DNA of 56,478 bases from Bordetella parapertussis (GTDB taxonomy: Bacteria > Pseudomonadota > Gammaproteobacteria > Burkholderiales > Burkholderiaceae_C): the NCBI GenBank assembly GCA_945870575.1, contig CAMBSK010000017.1:1-56478 (forward strand), given 5' to 3'. The number at the start of each line of letters is the position of its first letter. Position 1 is the first letter of the stretch. The notes under the pieces are model-generated. The model was not told the DNA's origin and ran no database searches. It was given only the letters and a program-made list of their open reading frames with translations. The position numbers and the translations under genes are program-made. Positions 41,435-49,899 of the stretch are shown piece after piece.

Positions 41435-42823
41435 ATGAAACTACATTCCACTCCCCATTCCCCCTCTGACAAAACCCTTCCGGGTTTCAGCCACAGCCGT
41501 GCCCAGTTTGAGGCGCTGGTCGACAGCGCGCTCGCGCATGCCAAAAAAATAGGTGCAACTGACGCCGCTGCCGAAGCCTCTGAGGGCTACGGATTGAGCG
41601 TTTCCGTTCGAAAAGGCGATTTGGAAAACGTCGAACGCAACCGCGACAAATCGCTGGGTGTGTCGATTTATGTCGGCAACCGGCGCGGCAGCGCCAGCAC
41701 CTCGGACTTTTCCGAAGCAGCGATAGAGCGAACTGTGCAAGCTGCATTCGATATTGCGCGCTTCACCGCCGAAGACCCGATGGCGGGTTTGCCGGATGCG
41801 GATTTGATCGCACATGAGCTGCGAGATTTGGATTTGTTTCACCCCTGGGCGATCAACAGCGAACAAGCCGCTGAACTGGCCCTGCGTTGCGAAGCCGCGG
41901 CCTTGCAAACCGATGCGCGCATCACCAACAGCGAAGGCGCGGCTGTGTCGGCGCAACAAAGCCATTTCTTCAGCGCGCACACCCACGGCTTTCGCGGCGG
42001 CTACGCCAGTTCGCGCCACAGTGTGTCGGTCGCACCCATCGCCGGTACCGGCGACGACATGCAACGCGACGCCTGGTACAGCTCCATGCGGCATCCGGAT
42101 GAACTGGCCGCGCCCGAGGTGGTCGGTCGCTACGCCGCCGAACGCGCGCTCAGCCGTTTGCACGGGCGCAAAATCCGCACCGTCAGTTGCCCGGTGTTGT
42201 TCGAGTCGCCGCTGGCCTCGGGGCTGCTCGGCGGTCTGGTGCACGCTTTGAGCGGCGGGGCGCTTTACCGCAAAAGCAGTTTTTTGATGGATTCGCTGGG
42301 CAAGCAAGTGCTGCCCGCGCACATCAATGTGCTGGAAGACCCGTTTGTCATGCGCGGCAAAGGCAGTTCACCGTTTGACGAAGAAGGCGTCAAAACCAGC
42401 GCCCGCCAATTGATACAAGATGGCAAGGTGCAAGGCTATTTCCTCAGCAGTTACTCAGCCCGCAAACTCGGCATGACGACCACCGGTAACGCGGGCGGTT
42501 CGCACAACCTGATGATGTCATCGACACAAACTCGCTCTGCAGACGATTTGAAAGCCATGTTGAAAAAACTTGGCACCGGTTTGTTCGTGATCGAATTGAT
42601 GGGCCAGGGCATCAACTATGTGACCGGCGACTACTCGCGCGGCGCCAGCGGCTTTTGGGTGGAGAAGGGCGAAATCGCTTTCCCGGTCCAGGAAATCACC
42701 ATCGCCGGCAATATGAAAGACATGTTGATGGGCATACAAGCCATAGGCGCTGACGCTTACAACTACGGCGCCAAGTCGGTGGGATCTGTGTTGATCAACC
42801 GCATGAAAGTGGCCGGCGCTTGA
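41435..42823 (+). CDS. pmbA: Metalloprotease PmbA/TldE
   Basis: The TldE partner of the TldD/TldE protease, known for maturation of microcins and degradation of CcdA-type antitoxins. TldD is not in the window. The 462 residues include ASEGYGLSVSVRKGDLENVERNRDKS near the N-terminus and TTGNAGGSHNLMMSS and GQGINYVTGDYSRGASGFWVEKGEI in the C-terminal half, all family hallmarks. The start at 41435 (MKLHST) gives a normal length. It converges on the ATPase gene with a 6-base gap. Confidence 0.94.
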   Translation: MKLHSTPHSPSDKTLPGFSHSRAQFEALVDSALAHAKKIGATDAAAEASEGYGLSVSVRKGDLENVERNRDKSLGVSIYVGNRRGSASTSDFSEAAIERTVQAAFDIARFTAEDPMAGLPDADLIAHELRDLDLFHPWAINSEQAAELALRCEAAALQTDARITNSEGAAVSAQQSHFFSAHTHGFRGGYASSRHSVSVAPIAGTGDDMQRDAWYSSMRHPDELAAPEVVGRYAAERALSRLHGRKIRTVSCPVLFESPLASGLLGGLVHALSGGALYRKSSFLMDSLGKQVLPAHINVLEDPFVMRGKGSSPFDEEGVKTSARQLIQDGKVQGYFLSSYSARKLGMTTTGNAGGSHNLMMSSTQTRSADDLKAMLKKLGTGLFVIELMGQGINYVTGDYSRGASGFWVEKGEIAFPVQEITIAGNMKDMLMGIQAIGADAYNYGAKSVGSVLINRMKVAGA

Positions 42824-42829
42824 ACCTTA

Positions 42830-43930
42830 TCAGCGGTTAAGCACCACCATGGCGTTGTCCGGCCAGTGTGCCCACAGCCGTTGACCTATTTCAATACTTT
42901 CGTGGTGCCGGTCGGTGTTGGTCACCCAGGCTTGTAAGGACTTGCCATTGCCCATTTTCAAGTGGTAACTGGTGTAGCTGCCGAAATAAGACAGGCTTTG
43001 AACCTCGCAGCCCACTGCGTTGAAAGCTCGGTTCGGGTCTTGCAGGCTTAACTGGATTTTTTCCGGGCGCAAGGCCACGGTCACCGGCATGCCCAGGTGA
43101 CCCGAGATGCCGTGTCCCACATGAAAACCGCAGACATCGCTGCTGATGACGGCGTGATCTGCTTGGTCTTCTGCAATCTCCCCGTCCAGCAGATTCACAT
43201 TGCCGACAAAGTCAGCGACAAAGCGGCAATTGGGGTATTCGTAGACCTCGCCGGGCGCGCCCACTTGAAGAAACTTGCCTTCGCTCATGACGGCAATGCG
43301 GTCGGCCATGGTCATGGCCTCGTCCTGGTCGTGGGTCACCATGACGCAGGTGACGCCGACTTTTTTGATGATATTGACCAGTTCAAGCTGTGTTTCTTCG
43401 CGCAGTTTTTTGTCCAGTGCGCCCAGCGGTTCATCCAGCAACAGCAATTGCGGGCGCTTGACCAGACTGCGTGCCAGCGCCACGCGTTGCTGTTGACCGC
43501 CTGAAAGTTGGTGTGGGCTGCGTTTGGCAAATTTTTGCAATTGCACCAGTTGCAACATGCCTTCCACGCGTTGCGCAATTTCCGCTTTGGCCACGCCGTC
43601 ACGTTTCAAGCCGAAGGCCACGTTCTCCCACACGTTCAAATGCGGGAACAGCGCGTAAGACTGAAACATCATATTCATCGGGCGCTCGTAGGGCGGCAGG
43701 TCGGTGACGTCTTTGCCATCCAGCCATACGCGACCGCTCGTAGGTGTTTCAAAGCCCGAGAGCACGCGCAGCAAGGTGGATTTGCCGCAACCCGAGGAAC
43801 CCAGAAGCGCGAATATTTCGCCGCGCTCAATGTCCAGGCTGACATCGTTGACGGCGACGGTGTCGCCAAAGCGTTTGCTGATGTGATCTATGCGCAGATA
43901 AACAGGGGAATCGGCCACGGTGTTTGTCAA
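42830..43930 (-). CDS. PotA/PotG-type ABC transporter ATP-binding protein (polyamine-like)
   Basis: The ATPase of an importer for spermidine or putrescine-like substrates. Walker A is LLGSSGCGKSTLL, the signature is LSGGQQQRVALARSL, Walker B is LLLLDEPLGALD, the switch His is in VMVTHDQDEAMT, and a C-terminal TOBE-like domain follows. The start is uncertain: a TTG at 43930 or a GTG at 43918, with no good ribosome site before either. No permease or binding-protein gene is next to it, although such genes normally form one operon. pmbA converges from the left. Confidence 0.9.
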   Translation of the reverse strand: MTNTVADSPVYLRIDHISKRFGDTVAVNDVSLDIERGEIFALLGSSGCGKSTLLRVLSGFETPTSGRVWLDGKDVTDLPPYERPMNMMFQSYALFPHLNVWENVAFGLKRDGVAKAEIAQRVEGMLQLVQLQKFAKRSPHQLSGGQQQRVALARSLVKRPQLLLLDEPLGALDKKLREETQLELVNIIKKVGVTCVMVTHDQDEAMTMADRIAVMSEGKFLQVGAPGEVYEYPNCRFVADFVGNVNLLDGEIAEDQADHAVISSDVCGFHVGHGISGHLGMPVTVALRPEKIQLSLQDPNRAFNAVGCEVQSLSYFGSYTSYHLKMGNGKSLQAWVTNTDRHHESIEIGQRLWAHWPDNAMVVLNR

Positions 43931-43991
43931 AGGAAAGTTGGCGGGTATTGCGTTTGAGTCAAGCTAGATTCAAAGCGACATTTCAGCGATT

Positions 43992-44177
43992 TTAGGCACT
44001 GTCTATGGCCTGCTTGTTCAAAGGCCCAATCTTTGGGATAAACGAACTGGCGATAAAAGTCTGCAAGCTGTTGAAGACGCCATCCGGGTTCATTTGAGTT
44101 TGGCTAAATGACTCCAGGTATGTGAAGAGCAGGCCGTAGCTTGCGACCGGATTTTTATCAATTAATTCATCAATGCG
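43992..44177 (-). other. Open frame after the unknown gene, possible frameshifted continuation
   Basis: A stop-free minus-strand frame opens exactly at the stop of the 44170-44523 gene, in the +1 frame, and ends at 43992. It reads IDELIDKNPVASYGLLFTY and continues with a regular, soluble helical-looking sequence of about 60 residues. The only ATG inside it (44093) would give 33 residues. It could be the rest of the upstream protein after a 1-base frameshift, an overlapping small gene with a rare start, or chance. Confidence 0.35.
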
Positions 44178-44523
44178 CTATCGTCAAGCCATTGATTTTC
44201 ATCAGTAAATAGATATTCTGGAGTTCGGCTTTTTCACAATCCGGCGCACCTACCCATCGGGCGATGGCATGCGCTGGAATCTGAATTTGCTTTCCATAAA
44301 TTTCAATTTCCACGCGGAAATAGCAGGGATTGAATTCGCGAAATGCAATGACTTTGCCCCAGCGGCCGGTGGGCCAAGGTTTTTTGATCACCACCACTTG
44401 ATCGCCCGGGCGGGCAAGGCAATCTAAGTTGTTCACATAGGCTTGTTGAATTTCAGCGCTGGATGTTTTAGCGCTGGCTTTTGCAAAGTCATTGGCAAAC
44501 TCTATAAATTGTTCAGCTTTCAT
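44170..44523 (-). CDS. Hypothetical protein with SH3-like segment (117 residues)
   Basis: I do not recognise this protein. It has an N-terminal helical part (MKAEQFIEFANDFAKASAKT), then the segment LARPGDQVVVIKKPWPTGRWGKV, which resembles the glycine-containing turn of SH3/KOW-like barrels, and a short C-terminal helix. The base and codon use is more AT-rich than the neighbours, which fits acquired DNA. It lies between yqeY and the ATPase gene. An open +1 frame continues straight after its stop, so it may be truncated. Confidence 0.55.
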   Translation of the reverse strand: MKAEQFIEFANDFAKASAKTSSAEIQQAYVNNLDCLARPGDQVVVIKKPWPTGRWGKVIAFREFNPCYFRVEIEIYGKQIQIPAHAIARWVGAPDCEKAELQNIYLLMKINGLTIAH

Positions 44524-44685
44524 AACTCTAGATTCGGCTTGAGATCTGCCTTTCTTGAATCGTTATTTTTTGGAAAGAAAAATGAGAGCAAGTCTGAGCA
44601 AAAACCTTGAATGTGAACAGCTTCACCGCACAGGCATGCATCAGAGTGTTGAGCGCCAGCAGGCGTGGTACGCTCGGTTTCTTGA
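44524..44685. other. Non-coding spacer between the unknown gene and yqeY
   Basis: About 160 bases with AT-rich stretches near 44560-44590 (TTATTTTTTGGAAAG). No convincing gene, RNA or terminator is seen. A 64-residue open frame crosses it but runs into yqeY and looks random in composition. In many relatives dnaG and rpoD lie beyond yqeY; they are absent here. Confidence 0.5.
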
Positions 44686-45129
44686 CTAGGACAATGCCGC
44701 CTTGACCGCCGCACTTACCTGACCCATGTCGGCTTTGCCGGCCAGACGTGTTTTCACCGCGCCCATGACCTTGCCCATGTCGCCGGGGCCGCTGGCACCG
44801 AGTTCGGCGACGATGGCCGCCACTTCTTTTTGCACTTCTTCAAGCGACAGGCGTTGCGGCAGGTAGGCCTGCAACACGGCAATTTCCGCGCTTTCCACAT
44901 CGGCCAGGTCTTGGCGTTGCGCGCTCAGGTAAGCGGTGACCGAGTCTTTGCGCTGCTTGATCAGTTTGTCGACGATGACGATGACCATGACATCGTCAAG
45001 TTCCACCCGTTCGTCCACTTCTTTTTGCTTCATCGCCGACAGCAACAAACGGATGGTGCCCAGGCGCACGCTGTCTTTGGCGCGCATGGCGGTTTTCATA
45101 TCTTCGGTGATCAGGGCTTTCAAGCTCAT
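44686..45129 (-). CDS. yqeY: GatB/YqeY domain protein
   Basis: A 147-residue helical protein of the GatB/YqeY family, related to the tail domain of the tRNA-dependent amidotransferase subunit GatB. It starts MSLKALITEDMKTAMRAKDS and has the typical pattern LIKQRKDSVTAYLSAQRQDLA followed by YLPQRLSLEEV and GKVMGAVKTRLAGKADM near the end. A role in tRNA handling is suggested by family but not shown. It lies after rpsU, a common pair, with a hairpin between them. Confidence 0.92.
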   Translation of the reverse strand: MSLKALITEDMKTAMRAKDSVRLGTIRLLLSAMKQKEVDERVELDDVMVIVIVDKLIKQRKDSVTAYLSAQRQDLADVESAEIAVLQAYLPQRLSLEEVQKEVAAIVAELGASGPGDMGKVMGAVKTRLAGKADMGQVSAAVKAALS

Positions 45130-45149
45130 GGTGTGTCTCCTGGAAAAAA

Positions 45150-45178
45150 GAAAAAGGCCCGCGCGGACTGGTCCGGGC
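45150..45178 (-). terminator. Stem-loop between rpsU and yqeY, probable partial terminator
   Basis: On the minus strand GCCCGGAC-CA-GTCC-GCGC-GGGC can form a two-part stem (GGAC/GTCC inside GCCC/GGGC with a bulge), followed by CTTTTTCTTTTTT. It lies 30 bases after the rpsU stop and 21 bases before yqeY. Partial termination would lower yqeY relative to rpsU. Confidence 0.6.
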
Positions 45179-45207
45179 GAGCCTGATCAGGCCAAGGCCT
45201 GTGAATA

Positions 45208-45420
45208 TCAGTACAGCTTTTTGGGCAACTGCATGCTGCGAACGCGCTTGTAGTGGCGTTTGACAGCAGCGGCTTTTTTGCGCTTGCGCTCGGCGGTGGG
45301 TTTTTCGTAAAACTCGCGGGCGCGCAAATCGGTCAGCAGGCCCAGTTTTTCAATGGTGCGCTTGAAACGGCGCAGTGCCACGTCAAAGGGTTCGTTTTCT
45401 TTTACACGGATGGTGGTCAT
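45208..45420 (-). CDS. rpsU: 30S ribosomal protein S21
   Basis: A small basic protein of the 30S platform that aids initiation on natural mRNAs. The 70 residues begin [21 protein letters not shown] and end with the lysine/arginine-rich helix [20 protein letters not shown]. The start is at 45420; an in-frame codon three residues upstream is less likely. A strong promoter lies about 120 bases upstream at 45541-45568. It is followed by yqeY but not by dnaG and rpoD. Confidence 0.97.
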
Positions 45421-45540
45421 TGACAACAATTTTCAAAATGTGCACACCTGGTGTTTGAAGAAGATCGGACCTCAAAGCCGGGCAGCGGTGTTACGGGTTA
45501 TTGGGGGCTCAACGCTAGGGGCTGATCCGCCAAACCACAA

Positions 45541-45568
45541 ATTATAGCGGTTTAAACCGGGTTGCCAA
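45541..45568 (-). promoter_or_regulatory. Probable rpsU promoter
   Basis: Minus-strand TTGGCA (45563-45568), a 16-base spacer and a perfect TATAAT (45541-45546). It overlaps the end of the upstream flavoprotein gene and predicts an rpsU leader of about 110 bases. The spacer includes the palindrome GGTTTAAACC. Sequence match is strong; use is inferred. Confidence 0.7.
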
Positions 45569-46783
45569 GGCTTTCGCGCAAGCATGTGCGCTGGCCCAGG
45601 CCCACTGGAAGTTGTAGCCGCCCAGCCAGCCGGTGACATCCACCACTTCGCCTATGAAATACAAGCCTTTTTGCTTGGATTCCATGGTTTGTTGGGACAG
45701 ATCCCGGGTGTCGACACCGCCGGCGGTGACCTCGGCCTTGGCATAGCCCTCGGTGCCGGACGGCGTCAGCGCCCAAGCCTGCAAGGCTGTCGCCAGCCGC
45801 TGCAAGGCCTTGTCCGGCGTGTCTGGCAAGTTGCGCTGCCAGTCGCTGTGGCCGGCCGTCCAGGTGTCGGCCAGGCGCGTCGGCAGCCAGGCAGCCAGGG
45901 TATTGGCCAGGTTTTTTTTAGAGTTTTGCTTGGCTTGCAGCAGTTCTTGGTTCAGGTCGGTGTCGGGCAACAGGTTCAAGCGGATAGGCGTGCCCGGCTG
46001 CCAATAGCTGGATATTTGCAGCACCGCCGGGCCGGACAAGCCCCGGTGGGTGAACAACAGGTCTTCATTGAACAACACCGGTTTTTTGCCTTCGCCGGTT
46101 TGCATGGCAACCGGCAGCGACAAACCGGCCAGCGCTGCATAAGGCTGCCAGTCGGCGGCAGAAAAGGTCAGCGGCACCAGCGCCGGACGCGGCTCGACCA
46201 CACGCAAACCGAACTGTTTGGCCAGCTGGTAGCCGATGTCGGTGGCACCAATCTTCGGGATAGACAAACCGCCGCTGGCTACCACCACGGCGCGCGCTTG
46301 CACCTGGCCTTGATCGGTGTCGGCGACATAGTGTGGCCCGGGCGCATCGCTGTATGTCAAACCCTTTAGACTGCACGGCTGCCAGCGTGTGACTTTGCCG
46401 CCCATGGCACCGGCCTCGCATTCGCGCAGCAGCACATCGATGAGGTCTTGCGCGCTGCGGTCGCAAAACATCTGGCCTTTGTGTTTTTCATGGATTGGCA
46501 CGCTGTGTTTTTGCATCAGCGCAATGAACTCCTGCGCTGTGTAACGGCTGAGCGCACTGCGGGCGAACATGGGGTTCTCACCCAGAAAATGCGTGTGCGG
46601 CGCGCGCGGGTCTATGTCTTTGTTGGTGAAGTTGCTGCGCCCGCCGCCGGAGATGCGGATTTTTTCCGCCACTTTGGGGTAATGGTCGAGCAGTAAAACG
46701 TTCAAACCTTGCTGTGCTGCCACGCCTGCGCAAAACAAGCCGGCCGCGCCCGCGCCGATGATGAGTACATCGACCTGGGTCAT
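45542..46783 (-). CDS. NAD(P)/FAD-dependent oxidoreductase, HI0933/BaiN-like
   Basis: A 413-residue flavoprotein of the HI0933-like group. The N-terminal Rossmann motif VDVLIIGAGAAGLFCAG binds FAD, followed by EKIRISGGGRSNFTN, a hallmark of the family. The later VVASGGLSIPKIG and the C-terminal GLYFIGEVVDVTGWLGGYNFQWA are also typical. The start at 46783 overlaps the upstream hydrolase stop by ATGA, so the two are coupled. The substrate is not known for this subgroup. Confidence 0.88.
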   Translation of the reverse strand: MTQVDVLIIGAGAAGLFCAGVAAQQGLNVLLLDHYPKVAEKIRISGGGRSNFTNKDIDPRAPHTHFLGENPMFARSALSRYTAQEFIALMQKHSVPIHEKHKGQMFCDRSAQDLIDVLLRECEAGAMGGKVTRWQPCSLKGLTYSDAPGPHYVADTDQGQVQARAVVVASGGLSIPKIGATDIGYQLAKQFGLRVVEPRPALVPLTFSAADWQPYAALAGLSLPVAMQTGEGKKPVLFNEDLLFTHRGLSGPAVLQISSYWQPGTPIRLNLLPDTDLNQELLQAKQNSKKNLANTLAAWLPTRLADTWTAGHSDWQRNLPDTPDKALQRLATALQAWALTPSGTEGYAKAEVTAGGVDTRDLSQQTMESKQKGLYFIGEVVDVTGWLGGYNFQWAWASAHACAKALATRFKPL

Positions 46784-47688
46784 GGCTGCTGCAAAAACGC
46801 CTCTATGTGTTGCGCCAGTGCCAGCGGCTGGTCGTGGTGCACCATGTGACCGGCGTCGGCAATGGTGACCGAGCGCAGGTCGGCGATGGATTGCAAACGC
46901 TCGTGAAATTCGTCCAGCGAGTATTTGCCTTCCCACCATTTTTCAAGATCGTTCTGGCTGGCCTCGACATTCAGTACCGGCGCGCTGATATTGCGGTAAA
47001 TCGCCAGCATTTCATCTACCCGGAACAAATAAGGGTTGACTATTTTGTGGGCCGGATGACCCAGAATATCCAGCAGACCGTCGGCGTTTTCTTTGGCCCA
47101 GTACTGCGCCAGCCATTGCGCCTTGTCCGAGCTCAGGCGCGGATTGGTTCGTATCAGGCGATCTGCCACGGCTTCGGTGTCGGGGTAGCTGCGCAGGCCT
47201 ATGCCGCCGTTGCGCAGCGACTTGATTTGGTTCAACCATTTGGCATAACGCCCGGGCGCTTGCGTAGGTCTGCTGGCTGCCATGCCAAAGCCTTCCAGGT
47301 TGATCAGTTTGCGTATGCGCTCGGGCCGCACGCCAGCGTACATGGACACTATCGTGCCACCCATGCTGTGACCGAGCAAATCAATTTGGCCCTCGGGCTG
47401 GAAATGGTCGATCAACGCATCCAGATCTGCCAGGTAGTCCGGGTACCAAAAACTGTCGACCTCGCCCACATCGGTCAGGCCGAAACCGCGCCAGTCCGGC
47501 GCAATGATGTGGCGGTCTTCTTTCATGGCATCCACCACGAACTGAAAGGAAGCGCTGACATCCATCCAACCGTGCACCATGAAGAGTGGCAACTGCCCGG
47601 GACGTGGTGTGCCCCATTCGCGCACGTGGTAATTCAGTTGGCGCAATTTGATAAAAACTGTGCGCGAGGCTTTTTTTACTTGGTACAT
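46780..47688 (-). CDS. Alpha/beta hydrolase
   Basis: A 302-residue alpha/beta-hydrolase-fold enzyme. The oxyanion motif is LFMVHGWMDVSASFQF, the nucleophile Ser is in DLLGHSMGGTIVSMYAG near residue 110, and the catalytic His is probably in ADAGHMVHHDQP near the C-terminus. Its stop overlaps the flavoprotein start. It diverges from the acyl-CoA synthetase gene over a 25-base gap. Esterase or epoxide-hydrolase-like activity is possible; the sequence does not decide. Confidence 0.85.
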   Translation of the reverse strand: MYQVKKASRTVFIKLRQLNYHVREWGTPRPGQLPLFMVHGWMDVSASFQFVVDAMKEDRHIIAPDWRGFGLTDVGEVDSFWYPDYLADLDALIDHFQPEGQIDLLGHSMGGTIVSMYAGVRPERIRKLINLEGFGMAASRPTQAPGRYAKWLNQIKSLRNGGIGLRSYPDTEAVADRLIRTNPRLSSDKAQWLAQYWAKENADGLLDILGHPAHKIVNPYLFRVDEMLAIYRNISAPVLNVEASQNDLEKWWEGKYSLDEFHERLQSIADLRSVTIADAGHMVHHDQPLALAQHIEAFLQQP

Positions 47689-47713
47689 TCACCCGATCAT
47701 AAGGATGTAGCGC

Positions 47714-49465
47714 ATGACCGCCGGTCACACAACAGACAACCACCCGCTGATGCACAGCAGATTTCGCTGGTCGGTGCCCACGCATTTCAATATCGCTCAG
47801 GTGTGTTCGCGCCGCTGGGCGGCGTCGCCCGCGCATGCCTCAGGCACAGCCGTGTTGCGGCATCAGGCCGAGGCGGGCGAGGGCCGCGCCTACAGTTACG
47901 CGCAATTGCAACAGGCCGCCAATGCGCTCAGTCATGTGCTGGCATCGCAAGGCGTCAAACCCGGCGACCGCGTGGCCGTGGTGTTGCCGCAGCGGTTTGA
48001 GACGGCTGTGGCTTATATGGCGGTGTTGCAAATGGGCGCGGTCGCCATGCCGCTGTCGCAGTTGTTTGGCCCGGATGCGCTGCTTTACCGTTTGCAGGAT
48101 TCAGGCGCGGTGCTGGCCGTGGTCGACCAGGTGTCTGCGGCAACGGTGAGCGGCATGAAAAAAGAATGTCCGGCATTGAGATTGGTCGTCGGCATGGACC
48201 CGGGTTGCGGCGATGTCTGCTTTGACCATGAAGCTAAAGCTGTGACGCCGCCATGGCCTTTGTTCAACACCTTGGCCACCGACGCTGCACTCTTGATTTA
48301 CACCAGCGGCACCACCGGCCCGCCCAAGGGCGCGTTGATTCCGCACCAAGCGCTGATAGGCAACCTCAGCGGTTTTGTGTGCAGCCAAAACTGGTTCGGT
48401 TTTTCAACCAGTGGCTATGGCGTGACAAGCCATAAGGAATTGCCTTTTGGCAGCCATGCCGTGATGTGGTCACCCGCCGATTGGACCTGGACCGGCGGCC
48501 TGATGGACGCTTTGTTGCCGACCCTTTATTTCGGTCGGCCCATCGTTGCCTGGCCGGGTCGTTTCTCGGCCGATCTGGCGTTTGCGTTGATGCAGCAACA
48601 ACGCGTGACGCATGCGTTTTTGTTTCCCACGGCATTGAAAGCCATGATGAAGGCCTATCCGTCGCCGCAGGCGCGCTTTCAGTTGGATTTGCAAGCCATC
48701 ATGAGCGCGGGCGAGGCCGCAGGCGACACCGTGTTTACCTATTGCCGCGATGAGCTCGGCGTCACCGTGAATGAAATGTTCGGGCAAACGGAAATCAATT
48801 ACATCGTTGGCAACTGCGCCATGAACGGCGACACCAGTGACGGCATAGGCTGGCCTGCCAAACCTGGCAGCATGGGCCGCGCCTACCCCGGGCACCGCGT
48901 CGCGGTGATTGACGACGACGGCCATGAATGCGCCGACGGCGTGCCCGGCGATGTGGCGGTGCACCGGTTGGATATACACGGCCAGCCAGACCCGATTTTC
49001 TTTCTCGGCTATTGGAACCAGCCTAGCGCCGCCGCCAACAAATTCACCGGCGACTGGTGCCGCACCGGCGACCTGGCCACGCGCGACGCCGATGGTTACC
49101 TTTGGTACCAGGGCCGTGCAGACGATGTGTTCAAAGCCGCCGGTTACCGTATTGGCCCCAGCGAAATTGAAAACTGTTTGGTGAAACACCCGGCCGTGGC
49201 CAATGCCGCTGTCGTGCCCAAACCGGATGCAGATCGCGGTAACTTGGTGAAGGCTTATGTGGTGTTGTCTGCTGGCTTTGCGCCTTCAGATGCATTGGTG
49301 AAGCAGTTGCAACAGCATGTGCGCGGCCTGCTGGCACCTTATGAATACCCCAAGGAGATTGAGTTCATCGATCAATTGCCGATGACGACAACGGGGAAAG
49401 TGCAGAGGAGGGTGTTGAGGTTGAGGGAGGAGGAGAGGGCGATTTTGTTATTGACTAAGCATTGA
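47714..49465 (+). CDS. AMP-dependent acyl-CoA synthetase
   Basis: An ANL-family enzyme that would activate a carboxylate as an acyl-AMP and then an acyl-CoA. Of 583 residues, the P-loop-like motif is LLIYTSGTTGPPKGAL near 195, then NEMFGQTEINYIVGNC, the hinge GRADDVFKAAGYRIGPSEIE, and the catalytic Lys in MTTTGKVQRR. It resembles the medium-chain/acetyl-like group (WSPADWTWTGGLMDALLPTLYFG). About 20 residues (FSTSGYGVTSHKELPFGSHA) seem inserted just before that motif compared with my memory of the family. The carboxylate substrate is unknown. Confidence 0.9.
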   Translation: MTAGHTTDNHPLMHSRFRWSVPTHFNIAQVCSRRWAASPAHASGTAVLRHQAEAGEGRAYSYAQLQQAANALSHVLASQGVKPGDRVAVVLPQRFETAVAYMAVLQMGAVAMPLSQLFGPDALLYRLQDSGAVLAVVDQVSAATVSGMKKECPALRLVVGMDPGCGDVCFDHEAKAVTPPWPLFNTLATDAALLIYTSGTTGPPKGALIPHQALIGNLSGFVCSQNWFGFSTSGYGVTSHKELPFGSHAVMWSPADWTWTGGLMDALLPTLYFGRPIVAWPGRFSADLAFALMQQQRVTHAFLFPTALKAMMKAYPSPQARFQLDLQAIMSAGEAAGDTVFTYCRDELGVTVNEMFGQTEINYIVGNCAMNGDTSDGIGWPAKPGSMGRAYPGHRVAVIDDDGHECADGVPGDVAVHRLDIHGQPDPIFFLGYWNQPSAAANKFTGDWCRTGDLATRDADGYLWYQGRADDVFKAAGYRIGPSEIENCLVKHPAVANAAVVPKPDADRGNLVKAYVVLSAGFAPSDALVKQLQQHVRGLLAPYEYPKEIEFIDQLPMTTTGKVQRRVLRLREEERAILLLTKH

Positions 49466-49517
49466 CATCAGATTCTTTCGTTAAATATGATTGAGTGTTG
49501 AAAGAGGTCAAATCCAA

Positions 49518-49868
49518 ATGAAAGTCATCAAGATAGGCATCGCTTCCCAGCAAAAAATCCGCCAGCGCGTATTAGCTATTGCCAAGGGCGAAATCACACC
49601 CAAGCTATCTGACCCGAAGGTCTGGTTTACCTCCATGCGTTCGCTGGCTGAGGTATTTAGTGACGAAAACCGTGCCATGCTTGACGTGATTCGCCAATCA
49701 AATCCAAGTTCGATCAGTGAGCTTGCCCAAATGACAGGGCGCAAACAAGGCAATCTGTCGCGCACCCTGAAAACCATGTCTCGCTATGGACTCGTGCGTA
49801 TGGAAAAGAACCAACGTTCATTGCGTCCGGTGGTGCTGGCCGATAGTTATCAGTTGTCTATTGCTTGA
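49518..49868 (+). CDS. HVO_A0114-like helix-turn-helix protein (antitoxin-like)
   Basis: A 116-residue winged-helix protein of a family often annotated as a putative transcriptional regulator or antitoxin. It has MKVIKIGIASQQKIRQRVLAI at the start and a helix-turn-helix around SISELAQMTGRKQGNLSRTLKTMSRYGLV. The start is at 49518 with AGAGG upstream. Its usual small toxin partner is not found next to it: the acyl-CoA synthetase ends 52 bases upstream and the helicase converges 31 bases downstream. It may be a solitary regulator or a remnant. Confidence 0.75.
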   Translation: MKVIKIGIASQQKIRQRVLAIAKGEITPKLSDPKVWFTSMRSLAEVFSDENRAMLDVIRQSNPSSISELAQMTGRKQGNLSRTLKTMSRYGLVRMEKNQRSLRPVVLADSYQLSIA

Positions 49869-49899
49869 ATTTAGTGCTCCTGCGCAAATAATTATCAAA

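Noticed and set aside
44520..44714. 64-residue minus-strand open frame between yqeY and the unknown gene
   Set aside because: It begins inside yqeY, has a mixed Cys/Arg/His composition and no ribosome site; likely chance.
45181..45192. Perfect palindrome GCCTGATCAGGC near the rpsU end
   Set aside because: It has no T-run and adjoins the terminator-like stem; probably part of that region and not a separate operator.
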